A DNA stretch of 64,000 nt. Source: Mycobacterium sp. KBS0706. Lineage in GTDB: Bacteria > Pseudomonadota > Alphaproteobacteria > DSM-16000 > Inquilinaceae. The notes beneath the pieces were generated by a model. The model did no database searches, had not been told where the DNA came from, and worked only from the letters and a program-made list of their open reading frames with translations. Position numbers and translations under genes: made by a program. Positions 20,996 to 29,810 of this stretch are shown here, in pieces. Where the stretch lies: NCBI RefSeq assembly GCF_005938675.2, contig NZ_VCCH02000015.1:1-64000 (forward strand). Direction: 5' to 3'. Numbering within the stretch: position 1 is the first letter of the stretch; every line of letters starts with the position of its first letter.

Positions 20996-22743
20996 CCCTC
21001 TTCCTCCTCCACGGCCGACGCGACCTGCGGGGCGGCGCGGCCGGCGGGATCCACCGCCAGCTCCCGCAGGATCGCCGGGTCGTTCGGATCCTTCGGCTCG
21101 ATCCCCATCATCGGTCCCATGCGGGCGATGATCCGGCCGCCCAGCGGCGCCGCGTTCCAGCCCGCGGTGTTGTAGCCGTAAGTGCCTTCGATCGCCTGGG
21201 CGTCCTCCAGCATGGTCATGACGATGTATTTCGGATCATAGGCCGGGAAGATGCCGACGAAATCGGTCACGCCGGCCTTGCGGTTGTAGCCGCCGCGCAC
21301 CGCCTTGTTGGCCGAGCCGGTCTTGGCGCCGACGAAATAGCCGGGCACCTCCGCCTTGGTGGCGGTGCCGCTGACGACCACGACGCGCATCAGCGCCCGC
21401 ATGATCCGCGACAGCTCGGGCGACATCACCCGGGTTTCCGGCACCGGCCGGGACGGGTCGTGCTTGAACAGCGTCGGCGGGTGGAGGGTGCCGCCATTGA
21501 CCACGGCGGCGACGGCGCTGACGAGCTGGACCGGTGTGATCGCCATGCCATGGCCATAGGCGATGGTCATGCCGCTGACCTGGGTCCAAGGCTGCGGCAC
21601 CATCGGCGACCCGACCTCCGGCAGCTCGAGCGGCGAGGGCTTGGTCAAGCCGAGCCGGGCCAGGAACTCCTTCTGCCGCTGCAGCCCCGCCGCCTCGAAC
21701 ATGTGCACCGAGCCGGTGTTCATCGACTGGCGGAAGATCTCATAGACGCTCCAGCGCCCGGATTGCGGCTCGGCCCGGAAGTTGCGGATGGTGAAACGCC
21801 CGACCCGGATCGGGCTCTGCTCATAGGTCGTCTGCAGGGTCGAGGTGCCGCTTTCCAGCGCCAGCGCGGTATTAAAGATCTTGAAGGTGGAGCCCATCTC
21901 GTACACGCCGAGCGTGTTCCGGTTGAACAGGGCATCCTCGGAGGCGGCGGTCGGCTCATAGGGGTTGAAGTCCGGCAGCGAGACCATGGACAGGATCTCG
22001 CCGGTCTTGACGTCCATGATGATGACGTTGCCGGCCGTCGCCTTGAACTTGGCGATCGTGGCCTGCAGCTCGTTCCGCACCATCTCCTGCAGCCGCAGAT
22101 CGATCGACAGCGCCACCGACTCGCCGTTCTGCAGGCGCTGGTCGAGGCTCTTCTCCAGCCCGGCGATGCCCTGCGCGTCGATGTTGGTGAAGCCGACGAC
22201 ATGCGACGTCAGCCCGCCGGCCGGATAGTAGCGGCGCTCCTCGGCCTGGAAGGCCAGGCCGGGGATGCCGAGGCGGTTGATCTCGTATTGCTGCGCCGGG
22301 GTCAGGCCGCGCTTCAGCCAGACGAAGCGGCGGTCCGACGACAGGTCGGCCAGCACCTTGGCCTGATCCAGGTCGGGCAACGCCTTGCTGAGCCGCAGCG
22401 AGGCTTCGATCGGGTCGATCACCAGCTTCGGGTCGGCATAGAGCGACATCGAGGGCAGCGTGGTGGCCAGGATCAACCCGTTGCGGTCGCGCAGATCGGC
22501 CCGGTCGGTGGCGGGGCCGACCATGGCGACCGCCGCGCCCTCCCCGGTGTCGCCGAAGGCCATCAGCCGGACCAGGCCCGTGCCGATGCCGGCAAAGGCC
22601 AGGCCGAAGACCAGCGCGGTGACGACGACGCGCTGCCGGCCGGTCTCGATCGCCGCGGCCAGGGTGCGGCCCGGGTGGGCGGCATCGGCCCGGACGGACC
22701 GCGAGCCGGGATGTGCGAGGGGGAGGTCGGAGGCGATGGCCAT
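20992..22743 (-). CDS. ftsI: Penicillin-binding protein FtsI, second tandem copy
   Basis: A class B PBP (septal transpeptidase) of 583 residues with one membrane segment near 36-60, the dimerisation domain and the transpeptidase domain. The catalytic motifs are S285-T-F-K288, S340-M-N342 and K474-T-G-S. The last is KTGS where its neighbour has the usual KTGT, and the active-serine loop reads EMGSTFK instead of EPGSTFK. It starts three bases after the stop of the first copy. The two proteins are alike along almost the whole length, so this is a tandem duplication that has diverged mainly at the N terminus, the linker and the C-terminal tail (which ends EEEEG). Both copies look catalytically competent. 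Confidence 0.93.
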   Translation of the reverse strand: MAIASDLPLAHPGSRSVRADAAHPGRTLAAAIETGRQRVVVTALVFGLAFAGIGTGLVRLMAFGDTGEGAAVAMVGPATDRADLRDRNGLILATTLPSMSLYADPKLVIDPIEASLRLSKALPDLDQAKVLADLSSDRRFVWLKRGLTPAQQYEINRLGIPGLAFQAEERRYYPAGGLTSHVVGFTNIDAQGIAGLEKSLDQRLQNGESVALSIDLRLQEMVRNELQATIAKFKATAGNVIIMDVKTGEILSMVSLPDFNPYEPTAASEDALFNRNTLGVYEMGSTFKIFNTALALESGTSTLQTTYEQSPIRVGRFTIRNFRAEPQSGRWSVYEIFRQSMNTGSVHMFEAAGLQRQKEFLARLGLTKPSPLELPEVGSPMVPQPWTQVSGMTIAYGHGMAITPVQLVSAVAAVVNGGTLHPPTLFKHDPSRPVPETRVMSPELSRIMRALMRVVVVSGTATKAEVPGYFVGAKTGSANKAVRGGYNRKAGVTDFVGIFPAYDPKYIVMTMLEDAQAIEGTYGYNTAGWNAAPLGGRIIARMGPMMGIEPKDPNDPAILRELAVDPAGRAAPQVASAVEEEEG

Positions 22744-22746
22744 CGC

Positions 22747-24492
22747 TCAGTCCTCGTTGCCGCCGGAGAGGTTGGCGACCACCGCATTGGCCGGCGGCGA
22801 CAACATCTGCAGGATCGCCGGGTCCTTCGGGTCCGCCGGCTCGACCCCCAGCATCGGGCCCATCCGGGCGATGATCCGGCCGCCCAGCGGCGCCGAGTTC
22901 CAGCCGGCGCTGGCGAAGCCGTAGGTGCCCTTGATCGGCTGCGGGTCGTCCAGCATGGTCATGACGATGTATTTCGGATCGTAGATCGGAAACACGCCGA
23001 CGAAATCGGTCACCCGGGCCCGCCGGTTGTAGCCGCCGCGCGCCGCCTTGTCGGCGGTGCCGGTCTTGCCGCCGACGAAATAGCCCGGCACCTCGGCCTT
23101 GGTCGCCGTGCCGCCGGTGACCACGGCGCGCATCAGCATCCGCATCGTCCGCGACAGCTCGGCCGAGATCACGCGCTTGCCCGGCACCGGCTGCGACGGG
23201 TCGCGCTTGAACAGCGTCGGCGGATGCAGGATGCCGCCATTGACGATGGCGCTGACCGCGGTGACCAGCGACAGCGGCGACACCGCCATGCCGTGGCCGT
23301 AGGCGATGGTCATGCCGCTGATCTTGCTCCAGGGATGCGGCACCATCGGGGCGCCGACCTCGGGCAGGTCGATCGGCGCCGGCTTGGTCAGGCCGAACCG
23401 GGTCAGGAACTCCTTCTGCCGGTCGACGCCTGCCGCCTCCTCCATATGCACCGAGCCGGTGTTGAGCGACAGGCGGAAGATCTCGTAGACGCTGAGCATC
23501 CCCGACTGGGGATCGCCGCGGAAATTGTGGATGGTGAAGCGCCCGACATGGACCGGGCTCTCGTCATAGAGACTGGTGAGGGTGGAGGTGCCGCTCTCCA
23601 GCGCCATTGCCGTGTTGAAGATCTTGAACGTCGAACCGGGCTCGTACACGCCGAGCGTGTTCCGGTTGAACATCGCCTCCTCGGCCGGGCCGCCCGGCTC
23701 GTAGGGGTTGAAGTCCGGCAGCGAGACCATCGCCAGGACCTCGCCGGTGTTCACGTTCATGATCAGGGCGTTGCCGCCCTGGGCGTGGAACTGCTCGACC
23801 GTCGCCTGCAGCTCGTCGCGCACCATCTCCTGCAGCCGCAGGTCGAGCGACAGCGCCATCGACTCGCCGCCCTGCAGCCGGTCGTCGAGGCTCTTCTCCA
23901 ACCCGGCGATGCCCTGCGCGTCGATGTTGGTGAAGCCGACGACATGCGAGGCCAGGTTGCCGGCCGGGTAGTAACGGCGCTCCTCGTTCTGGAAGGCCAG
24001 GCCGGGGATGCCGAGGCGGTTGACCTCGTATTGCTGGGTCGGGGTCAGGCCGCGCTTCAGCCAGACGAAGCGGCGCTCGGACGACAGGTCGGCCAGCAGC
24101 TTGGCCTGGTCGAGATCGGGCAGCACCTTGGCCAGGCGCAGCGAGGCCTCGATCGGGTCGATCACCATCTTCGGGTCGGCGTAGAGCGACATCGAAGGCA
24201 GCGTGGTGGCCAGGATCAGCCCGTTGCGGTCGCGCAGGTCGGCCCGGTCGGCGGCCGGCGCGGCAGCGGGCAGGGCATGGGTGGCCATGGCGCTGTCGGC
24301 ATCGCCGCCGAAGGCCATCAGGTCGATCAGCTTGAGGCCGATGGCGCCGAAGGTGACGCTGAACACGAGGGCGCTGATGACGATGCGCTGGCGGCCCGTC
24401 TCGATGGCCGCGGAAAGCCGTTGAGCCGGCCGAAGGGCCGGCTCCGTCTGCCGCGGTGAGGTCGGGGTTCCATCCAGCGCGTCAGCCGTCAT
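22747..24492 (-). CDS. ftsI: Penicillin-binding protein FtsI, first tandem copy
   Basis: Septal peptidoglycan transpeptidase, 581 residues, in the canonical position after ftsL and overlapping it by four bases. The membrane segment is near residues 37-58. The catalytic motifs are S287-T-F-K290 (within EPGSTFK), S342-L-N344 and K476-T-G-T479, all intact. This copy keeps the more usual active-site sequences (EPGS, KTGT), so it is the likely housekeeping FtsI partner of FtsW. The presence of a second full copy directly downstream is unusual. Confidence 0.95.
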   Translation of the reverse strand: MTADALDGTPTSPRQTEPALRPAQRLSAAIETGRQRIVISALVFSVTFGAIGLKLIDLMAFGGDADSAMATHALPAAAPAADRADLRDRNGLILATTLPSMSLYADPKMVIDPIEASLRLAKVLPDLDQAKLLADLSSERRFVWLKRGLTPTQQYEVNRLGIPGLAFQNEERRYYPAGNLASHVVGFTNIDAQGIAGLEKSLDDRLQGGESMALSLDLRLQEMVRDELQATVEQFHAQGGNALIMNVNTGEVLAMVSLPDFNPYEPGGPAEEAMFNRNTLGVYEPGSTFKIFNTAMALESGTSTLTSLYDESPVHVGRFTIHNFRGDPQSGMLSVYEIFRLSLNTGSVHMEEAAGVDRQKEFLTRFGLTKPAPIDLPEVGAPMVPHPWSKISGMTIAYGHGMAVSPLSLVTAVSAIVNGGILHPPTLFKRDPSQPVPGKRVISAELSRTMRMLMRAVVTGGTATKAEVPGYFVGGKTGTADKAARGGYNRRARVTDFVGVFPIYDPKYIVMTMLDDPQPIKGTYGFASAGWNSAPLGGRIIARMGPMLGVEPADPKDPAILQMLSPPANAVVANLSGGNED

Positions 24493-25238
24493 CGAATTCC
24501 CCGTGGCGCCTCGAGGCCGGAGAGCAGGACGCCGATCGGATCATCCGATGCGGCGGCCCGGGTCGGGGCCAGGGCCTGGGCCACGGCCTCCAGCGGCGCC
24601 GTGGGCCGGCGCGGCGCCACCACCGGCCGGATCGGGACGTCGGCCGCGGCGACCCGGGTGGTGGCGGGTGCCGCGGCCGGGGCCACCACCGGCGCCGGCC
24701 GAACTTCGATGGCGGCGACCTGCACCGGGGCGGCGGGCGCGGCCGGCTGAGCCGGAGCGGCGGAAGGCTGAGCCGGGACGGCGGCAGGCTGCGGCGAAAC
24801 GGCTTGGGTCTGGACGGGCATCGGCGCGGCCGCGGCAAGGAGGATACCGCCCTCGCCGGGTCGGTGGGCCGGCAGGGGCACGGGCCCGAAGCTGGGCAGC
24901 GCATCGACCTGGGCGACCAGCGGCGCGGTCGGCGCCATCGGCTCGCCGTCGAGCGACGGCAGCGGCATCGGGATATCCGCCGCGCTGGCGACCATCTGCG
25001 TCGGCGCGATCGGGCGCAGCTTCGTAAACTGGTCCGTCAGCGCCTGCAAGCGCGACGGCTGGTTCAGGAAGGCCCATTCGGCGTGCATCACCCGGATCGA
25101 ATCCTGTTCCCGCAGGATCGACCGGTTGAGGCCGCGCAGATCGCCTTCCAGCGCCTGCACCTCGTAGCTGGTCTTGAACAGGAACGCGCTCGACGCCCCG
25201 ATGAGGCCGAGCCAGATCATCGTGCCGACGCGGATCAT
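24489..25238 (-). CDS. ftsL: Cell division protein FtsL with long Ala/Pro tail
   Basis: FtsL is a bitopic divisome protein that activates FtsW/FtsI. A membrane segment at residues 7-21 ([15 protein letters not shown]) is followed by a coiled coil to about residue 60 and the alphaproteobacterial FtsL motif [18 protein letters not shown]. After about residue 90 the chain becomes a roughly 155-residue Ala/Pro/Val-rich tail, so the 249 residues are about twice the usual length. It overlaps rsmH and the first ftsI copy by four bases each. Confidence 0.9.
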   Translation of the reverse strand: MIRVGTMIWLGLIGASSAFLFKTSYEVQALEGDLRGLNRSILREQDSIRVMHAEWAFLNQPSRLQALTDQFTKLRPIAPTQMVASAADIPMPLPSLDGEPMAPTAPLVAQVDALPSFGPVPLPAHRPGEGGILLAAAAPMPVQTQAVSPQPAAVPAQPSAAPAQPAAPAAPVQVAAIEVRPAPVVAPAAAPATTRVAAADVPIRPVVAPRRPTAPLEAVAQALAPTRAAASDDPIGVLLSGLEAPRGIR

Positions 25239-26209
25239 GCTGCCACCCTCCCCCTCTCCCCGCCCCCATGACCAACCGGCGGCCAGGCCGGAGCCTCGCT
25301 CCGGATCGCCGCCCGCAGCCGCGCCGACCGGGCGCGCGGGTTGCTGCGGGTCTCCGTCTCGCTTGCCGTGACCGACCGCTTGGCCGCCAGGCGGAAGCTC
25401 GGCGCCCGGGTCTCGCCGCCGGGCGCCGCGACATGGCGCGACACGCCGCCGCCGGCGCCGCTGCGCTCCGCCAGGAAGCGCTTGACGCGGCGGTCCTCCA
25501 GGCTGTGGAAAGTGACCACGGCGAGCCGTCCCCCGGGCCGAAGCAGGCGTTCGGCCCCGCTCAAGCCGTGGTCGAGTTCCGTCAGTTCCTCATTCACCCA
25601 CAGGCGCAGCGCCTGGAAGGTGCGCGTCGCCGGATCGATGCCGTCCTTCGACCGCGGCACCACCCGGCGCACGATCTCGGCGAGTTGCAGCGTGCGCTCG
25701 ATCCGCGCCTCCTTGCGCGCCGCGACGATGGCGCGGGCGACGCGGCGCGACAGGCGCTCCTCGCCGAAATCGTAGATCACGTTGGCGAGGTCGTCCTCGG
25801 CCATGGCGTTGACGACGTCGGCGGCGCTCTGCCCATCCCGCCCCATGCGCATGTCGAGCGGGCCGTCGGCGCGGAAGGAGAAGCCGCGCGCCGGGTCGTC
25901 GAGCTGCGGCGAGGACACGCCGAGGTCCAGCACCACCCCGTCCGCCTGCTCGCCGACCAGCGCGTCCATGGCGCCGAAGCGGCCCTCGACGATGCGGAAC
26001 CGGCCCGGCTGCTCGGCCTCGAGGCGGCGCCCCTCCGCCACCGCCTCGGGGTCGCGGTCGATGCCGACCACCCGGCAGTCGGCCGCCGCCAGCAGGCCGC
26101 GGGCATAGCCGCCGCGGCCGAAGGTGCCGTCGACGATCAGGTCGCCGTCGCGCGGCGCCACCGCCGCCACGATCTCATTCAGCAGGACCGGGATGTGGGC
26201 GCCGCTCAT
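25235..26209 (-). CDS. rsmH: 16S rRNA (cytosine1402-N4)-methyltransferase RsmH
   Basis: RsmH (MraW) methylates N4 of C1402 in the ribosomal P site using S-adenosylmethionine. The start [17 protein letters not shown], the SAM-binding [14 protein letters not shown] (residues 27-40) and [16 protein letters not shown] near the C terminus are diagnostic. The ATG at 26209 overlaps the mraZ TGA as ATGA and gives 324 residues; the frame is open further upstream but that part is a shadow of mraZ. Confidence 0.96.
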   Translation of the reverse strand: MSGAHIPVLLNEIVAAVAPRDGDLIVDGTFGRGGYARGLLAAADCRVVGIDRDPEAVAEGRRLEAEQPGRFRIVEGRFGAMDALVGEQADGVVLDLGVSSPQLDDPARGFSFRADGPLDMRMGRDGQSAADVVNAMAEDDLANVIYDFGEERLSRRVARAIVAARKEARIERTLQLAEIVRRVVPRSKDGIDPATRTFQALRLWVNEELTELDHGLSGAERLLRPGGRLAVVTFHSLEDRRVKRFLAERSGAGGGVSRHVAAPGGETRAPSFRLAAKRSVTASETETRSNPRARSARLRAAIRSEAPAWPPVGHGGGERGRVAA

Positions 26210-26667
26210 GCAGCACCTCCATTGGCCCCGGCGCGGGCCAGGGTCATCTCGCGCGACGCGGCCAGCCGGGCCTGCTGATGCGCCTTCAGCGCCTCCGGCT
26301 CCCAGATCTGGAAGCGGCTGCCCATGCCCATGAAGGCGACGCTCTCGGTGATGCCCGCCAGATCCAGCATGTGCCGCGGCAGGATGATCCGCCCCTCCGG
26401 ATCCATCTGCAGCTGCTGCGTCTCGGAGAATTCGCGGATTTCCAGGGCCTCGCGCTCCGGCGAGTACAGGTCCATCGCATCGAGCCGGCGCTGCACCTCG
26501 TCCATGTAGGCCTCGGTGACCCCGTCCAGCGCCTGGCGGTCCGGGGAGGGCTTCAGGTTCACGATCGGAGCGCCCAGCGCCTCCAAGGTCGCGCGGAAGG
26601 GAGCGGGCACGCTGACCCGCCCCTTCTTGTCGACCTTGTTGACGTAGGTGCCCGTGAACCGAGCCAT
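26206..26667 (-). CDS. mraZ: Transcriptional regulator MraZ
   Basis: MraZ is an AbrB-like DNA-binding protein that forms rings and represses the dcw operon, including itself. Two AbrB-type motifs are visible, DKKGRVSVP (13-21) and DPEGRIILP (89-97). The start at 26667 is preceded by GGGGGGATGG and gives 153 residues, the usual size; an upstream ATG in frame (26757) would add 30 non-conserved residues that run into the operator. It is the first gene of the dcw operon. Confidence 0.95.
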   Translation of the reverse strand: MARFTGTYVNKVDKKGRVSVPAPFRATLEALGAPIVNLKPSPDRQALDGVTEAYMDEVQRRLDAMDLYSPEREALEIREFSETQQLQMDPEGRIILPRHMLDLAGITESVAFMGMGSRFQIWEPEALKAHQQARLAASREMTLARAGANGGAA

Positions 26668-26746
26668 CCATCCCCCCAGCGGTGCGCCCGCTGCCTCATC
26701 ACCCCCGTCGTCCACACCCCGGAAGTGGACGATCGACCCCATCCGA

Positions 26747-26822
26747 TGGGAGTTCATGGGATATCATGGGCAACGGTGGAATGCAATGGGATGGACTGGC
26801 CAAATCATGGGAAAACAATGGA
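26747..26822 (+). promoter_or_regulatory. Phased TGGG repeat array, likely MraZ operator
   Basis: On the plus strand TGGG or TGGN occurs at 26747, 26757, 26767, 26777 (TGGA), 26787, 26797 (TGGC), 26808 and 26819 (TGGA). The spacing is 10 bp six times and then 11 bp, about one helical turn. MraZ is known to bind direct TGGG-type repeats of this period upstream of its own gene. The array begins 80 bases upstream of the mraZ start and must overlap or adjoin the dcw promoter. The repeats read in the direction opposite to mraZ transcription. Confidence 0.8.
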
Positions 26823-27010
26823 TTTTCTACGATCCGTGGCTTTTTGGCCGCTTTGCTGGGACTCTTCGACTGTCGCCGGAACAAAATCCAAGTTGGGCCG
26901 CTTCTTTCGACTCTGAACTTGGTGCTGTTTTTCTTTTGTTCTCATCCCGAGACATGACAAGACGACCCGGGAACGCGGCCCGGCCGCTCGACGGCGATGC
27001 TGGGAAAAGG
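26823..27010 (-). promoter_or_regulatory. Region between rnpB and the MraZ operator
   Basis: These 188 bases hold no gene and are noticeably more A+T-rich than the flanks, with A-rich tracts on the minus strand around 26925-26945. This is where the promoter of the dcw operon most likely lies. I see no pair of hexamers good enough to name as -35 and -10, and no inverted repeat strong enough to be the rnpB terminator beyond a CTTTTCC tract just after the RNA. Confidence 0.4.
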
Positions 27011-27011
27011 C

Positions 27012-27417
<406 letters not shown>

Positions 27418-27504
27418 GGCGTTGGTATAGGCAGCCGGCGGCCGGACCGCAAGGCGGCCCATGCCGTCCCATGACAGATTGGTGACGCCGACCGGCCTTA
27501 CGCG

Positions 27505-27798
27505 TTGCCTCTCCCGCCACGCGAGACCTTTTCAGAATCGATCACTCGAACCGACGCGTGGTTTCCACTCTCCCCCTCCCCTCGCGGGAGGGGGCTAGGG
27601 GGAGGGGGTGTCGATGACGAGAGCCACCGTGGAATCGGTCAAGTTTTCTGCGGAGTCGGTGGTGTCGCTCAACGTCAATTCCATCGGCGCCAAAAACCCC
27701 TCTCCCTACCCCCTCCCGCAAGGGGAGGGGGAGGATAAAAGGATAGATCGGCCCAGGCGGCGGCATTTTGAAAAGGTCTCGCCACGCGGGAGAGGCAA
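27505..27798. repeat. Nested palindromic element with 34-bp terminal inverted repeats
   Basis: The ends 27505-27538 and 27765-27798 are inverted copies that agree at 30 of 34 positions by eye, starting TTGCCTCTCCCG. Inside them a second inverted pair of G/C-rich runs (about 27570-27607 and 27697-27733) forms a further stem, so the whole element can fold as one long hairpin. TACG occurs beside both ends (27499-27502, 27799-27802), two bases off on the left. It contains no ORF. It occupies most of the 405-base gap between rnpB and the next gene and looks MITE-like. Confidence 0.7.
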
Positions 27799-27822
27799 TA
27801 CGAACCGACCGGCGGAGCGTGT

Positions 27823-28542
27823 CTATTCCGCCGTCTTGGTCAGCGTCGACAGGCTCTCCCGCTGCCGGCCCTCGGCGTCGAAATTCGCAGGGGCCAGCCA
27901 ACGCTCGAAGGCGGCGCGCAGCCGCGGCCATTCGCCGTCGATGATCGAGAACCAGGCGGTGTCGCGGTTGCGGCCCTTGTAGACCAGGGCCTGGCGGAAC
28001 AGGCCCTCGTACTGGAAGCCGAGGCGGGCGGCCGCGGCACGCGACGGCGCGTTCCGGCTGTCGCATTTCCACTCGTAGCGGCGATAGCCGAGCTCGTCGA
28101 ACACGCGGGCCATCATCAGGAACATCGCCTCGGTCGCCATCGGCGTGCGCTGCAGCAGCGGCGAGAAGTGGATGTGCCCGACCTCGATCACCCCGTTCGC
28201 CGGGTCGATGCGGAGATAGGAGGCGACGCCGACCGCCCGGCCGGTGGCGCGGTCGATCACCGTGTGGAACTGCGGGTCGCTGCCGGCCGCCATCTTCTCC
28301 AGCCAGGCGCTGAAGCCCGCGAAATCGGCGAAGGGGCCGATGCCGAGATAGGTCCAGTTGCGGCCGTCCGTGTCGCGGCCCATCGCCTCGAACAGATCCT
28401 CGGCGTGGCGGGCGGGGTCGAGCGGCTCGAGCCGGCAAATTCGGCCCTCCATCGGCGTGCGCGGCGGCAGCGGCCGCTTCTCCCAGCCGGGAACGGGGGC
28501 GCCGATCGGCTGGCCGAGGGCATTGGTCAGTTCGGTGGTCAT
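27823..28542 (-). CDS. GNAT-family N-acetyltransferase, RimJ/RimL type
   Basis: The 239 residues form a GCN5-related acetyltransferase of the type that modifies small amines or protein N termini with acetyl-CoA. The fold is seen in RICRLEPLDP (first strand), ATGRAVGVASYLRID, the acetyl-CoA region around PLLQRTPMATEAM, and YEWKCDSRNAPSRAAAARLGF (split here from a longer conserved stretch), which is typical of RimJ/RimL proteins. The substrate cannot be told. It lies 12 bases after the PPOX-fold gene and may be co-transcribed with it. Confidence 0.85.
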   Translation of the reverse strand: MTTELTNALGQPIGAPVPGWEKRPLPPRTPMEGRICRLEPLDPARHAEDLFEAMGRDTDGRNWTYLGIGPFADFAGFSAWLEKMAAGSDPQFHTVIDRATGRAVGVASYLRIDPANGVIEVGHIHFSPLLQRTPMATEAMFLMMARVFDELGYRRYEWKCDSRNAPSRAAAARLGFQYEGLFRQALVYKGRNRDTAWFSIIDGEWPRLRAAFERWLAPANFDAEGRQRESLSTLTKTAE

Positions 28543-28554
28543 GTCGCCTCACTC

Positions 28555-29274
28555 TTACTCGCCGGCCTCGGCCGGGGCCACGCCGCCACCGACATTGGTC
28601 CGCAGGATGTCGTCGAAGCGCCGGCCGGACGCATAAGGATCGGTGCCGGCGCCCGGGGCGATGCCTTCCGGCAGCAGCGGGCAGGGCTGCAGCGCGCCGA
28701 TGGTCTCGGAAATCGGGATCACCCCGGCCCAGATGCCGGCGGCCAGGTCGTCCTCGTCGTCATGCGGCGGGCCGCTGCGGATCTTGACGCTAGCCTCCTC
28801 GATCTCCATCGCGATCAGCGTGGTGGCCCGCACCTCCTTCACCGTCGGCCGCCGCATCTCCGCCACCCGGCCGGGGAACAGCCGCTCGACATAGGCGTCG
28901 AGGGCGGTGAGCTTGTGCGCCTCGTCCTCGACCTTGGTGGCGGTGCCGAACACCATCACCGCGCGGTAGTTCATCGAGCAGTTGAAGCCGGAGCGGGCCA
29001 GCACCAGCCCGTCGATATGCGTGGCGGTCAGGCAGACCGGCAGGCCGGCCCCCTGCCCCTGCAGCATCCGGCTGACCGAGGAGCCGTGCCAGTACAGCCG
29101 GTCGCCGTCGCGCCAATAGGCGGTCGGGGTGCAATAGGGCTGGCCGTCGAGGACATAGGCGATGTGGCAGACCACGCTGGCGTCGAGCACGGCATGGACC
29201 GTGGCGCGGTCATAGGCGCCGCGCTTGGCCAAGCGCTTCAGCCGGGCGCGGGCGGAGGGGACGATCTGGTTCAT
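28555..29274 (-). CDS. Pyridoxamine 5'-phosphate oxidase-fold flavoprotein (Nim-like)
   Basis: This 239-residue protein has the split-barrel FMN-binding fold of the PPOX/Nim family: ARLKRLAKRGAYDRATVHAVLD at the start, CHIAYVLDGQPYCTPTAYW and GDRLYWHGSSVSRML. Members range from nitroimidazole reductases to heme- or F420-binding proteins, so the substrate is open. The start at 29274 (MNQIVPSARARL) has GAGGACCGCC directly upstream; the frame is open 29 codons further but without support. Confidence 0.8.
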   Translation of the reverse strand: MNQIVPSARARLKRLAKRGAYDRATVHAVLDASVVCHIAYVLDGQPYCTPTAYWRDGDRLYWHGSSVSRMLQGQGAGLPVCLTATHIDGLVLARSGFNCSMNYRAVMVFGTATKVEDEAHKLTALDAYVERLFPGRVAEMRRPTVKEVRATTLIAMEIEEASVKIRSGPPHDDEDDLAAGIWAGVIPISETIGALQPCPLLPEGIAPGAGTDPYASGRRFDDILRTNVGGGVAPAEAGE

Positions 29275-29438
29275 GGCGGTCCTCGGAACGGCATTGGCCT
29301 TCTCGATGACGCTTTCACACGCGACTGGAAAGGTCCAATTCCGAATGACCGGCCCGACCAATCGCGGCGCGGAGGGTTGCCGATGCGGCGACGTCCCGCC
29401 AGCATGCGCCCCCAGCCCCGCGACCGCGAGCCACGCCC

Positions 29439-29810
29439 ATGATCGACCACGTCACCCTCAATGTCAGCGATCTCCGCAAGAGCCGGCTGTTCTACGAGAG
29501 TAGCTTCGCGCCGCTGGGATACGGCCTGGCCTTCGGGAAAGACGACGTCTTCTGGGCCTTCGACATCGGCGACGGGCTGTTCGAGATCCAGCAATCGGAC
29601 GCCCCGTCGCCGCTGACCCCGGCGCATGTGGCGTTGCGGGTGACGTCGCGTGAGGAGGTCGATGCGTTCCACCGCGCGGCCCTGGCGGCGGGCGGGCGCG
29701 ACAACGGCGCCCCCGGTCCCCGGCCCGACTATTCCGAGACCTATTACGCCGCCTTCGTGCTGGACCCCGACGGCCACAACATCGAGGCCATGATCAATCC
29801 GAAGCCCTAG
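29439..29810 (+). CDS. VOC-family (glyoxalase/bleomycin-resistance fold) protein
   Basis: 123 residues with the two beta-alpha-beta-beta-beta modules of the vicinal oxygen chelate fold: MIDHVTLNVSDLRKSRLFYE at the start, HVALRV at the second module, and AAFVLDPDGHNIEA at the end. His4, His62 (region THVALRV equivalent) and a C-terminal Glu could bind a metal. The function could be a lyase, dioxygenase or resistance protein. It stands alone, converging with the MocR gene, whose stop it overlaps by four bases. Confidence 0.8.
   Translation: MIDHVTLNVSDLRKSRLFYESSFAPLGYGLAFGKDDVFWAFDIGDGLFEIQQSDAPSPLTPAHVALRVTSREEVDAFHRAALAAGGRDNGAPGPRPDYSETYYAAFVLDPDGHNIEAMINPKP

Noticed and set aside
21460..24459. 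999-codon plus-strand open frame across both ftsI copies
   Set aside because: Antisense shadow; its internal repetition simply mirrors the ftsI duplication.
26668..26757. Upstream in-frame start for mraZ
   Set aside because: It would add 30 residues absent from the family and place coding sequence over the TGGG operator; the internal ATG has a strong ribosome site.
26930..26960. LexA-like GTTC half-site near the dcw promoter region
   Set aside because: Only one half-site is present; the second GTTC at seven bases is missing.
27418..27822. Possible second small RNA or CRISPR-like repeat region after rnpB
   Set aside because: The repetition is a single nested inverted repeat, not direct repeats with spacers, and has no promoter I can point to.
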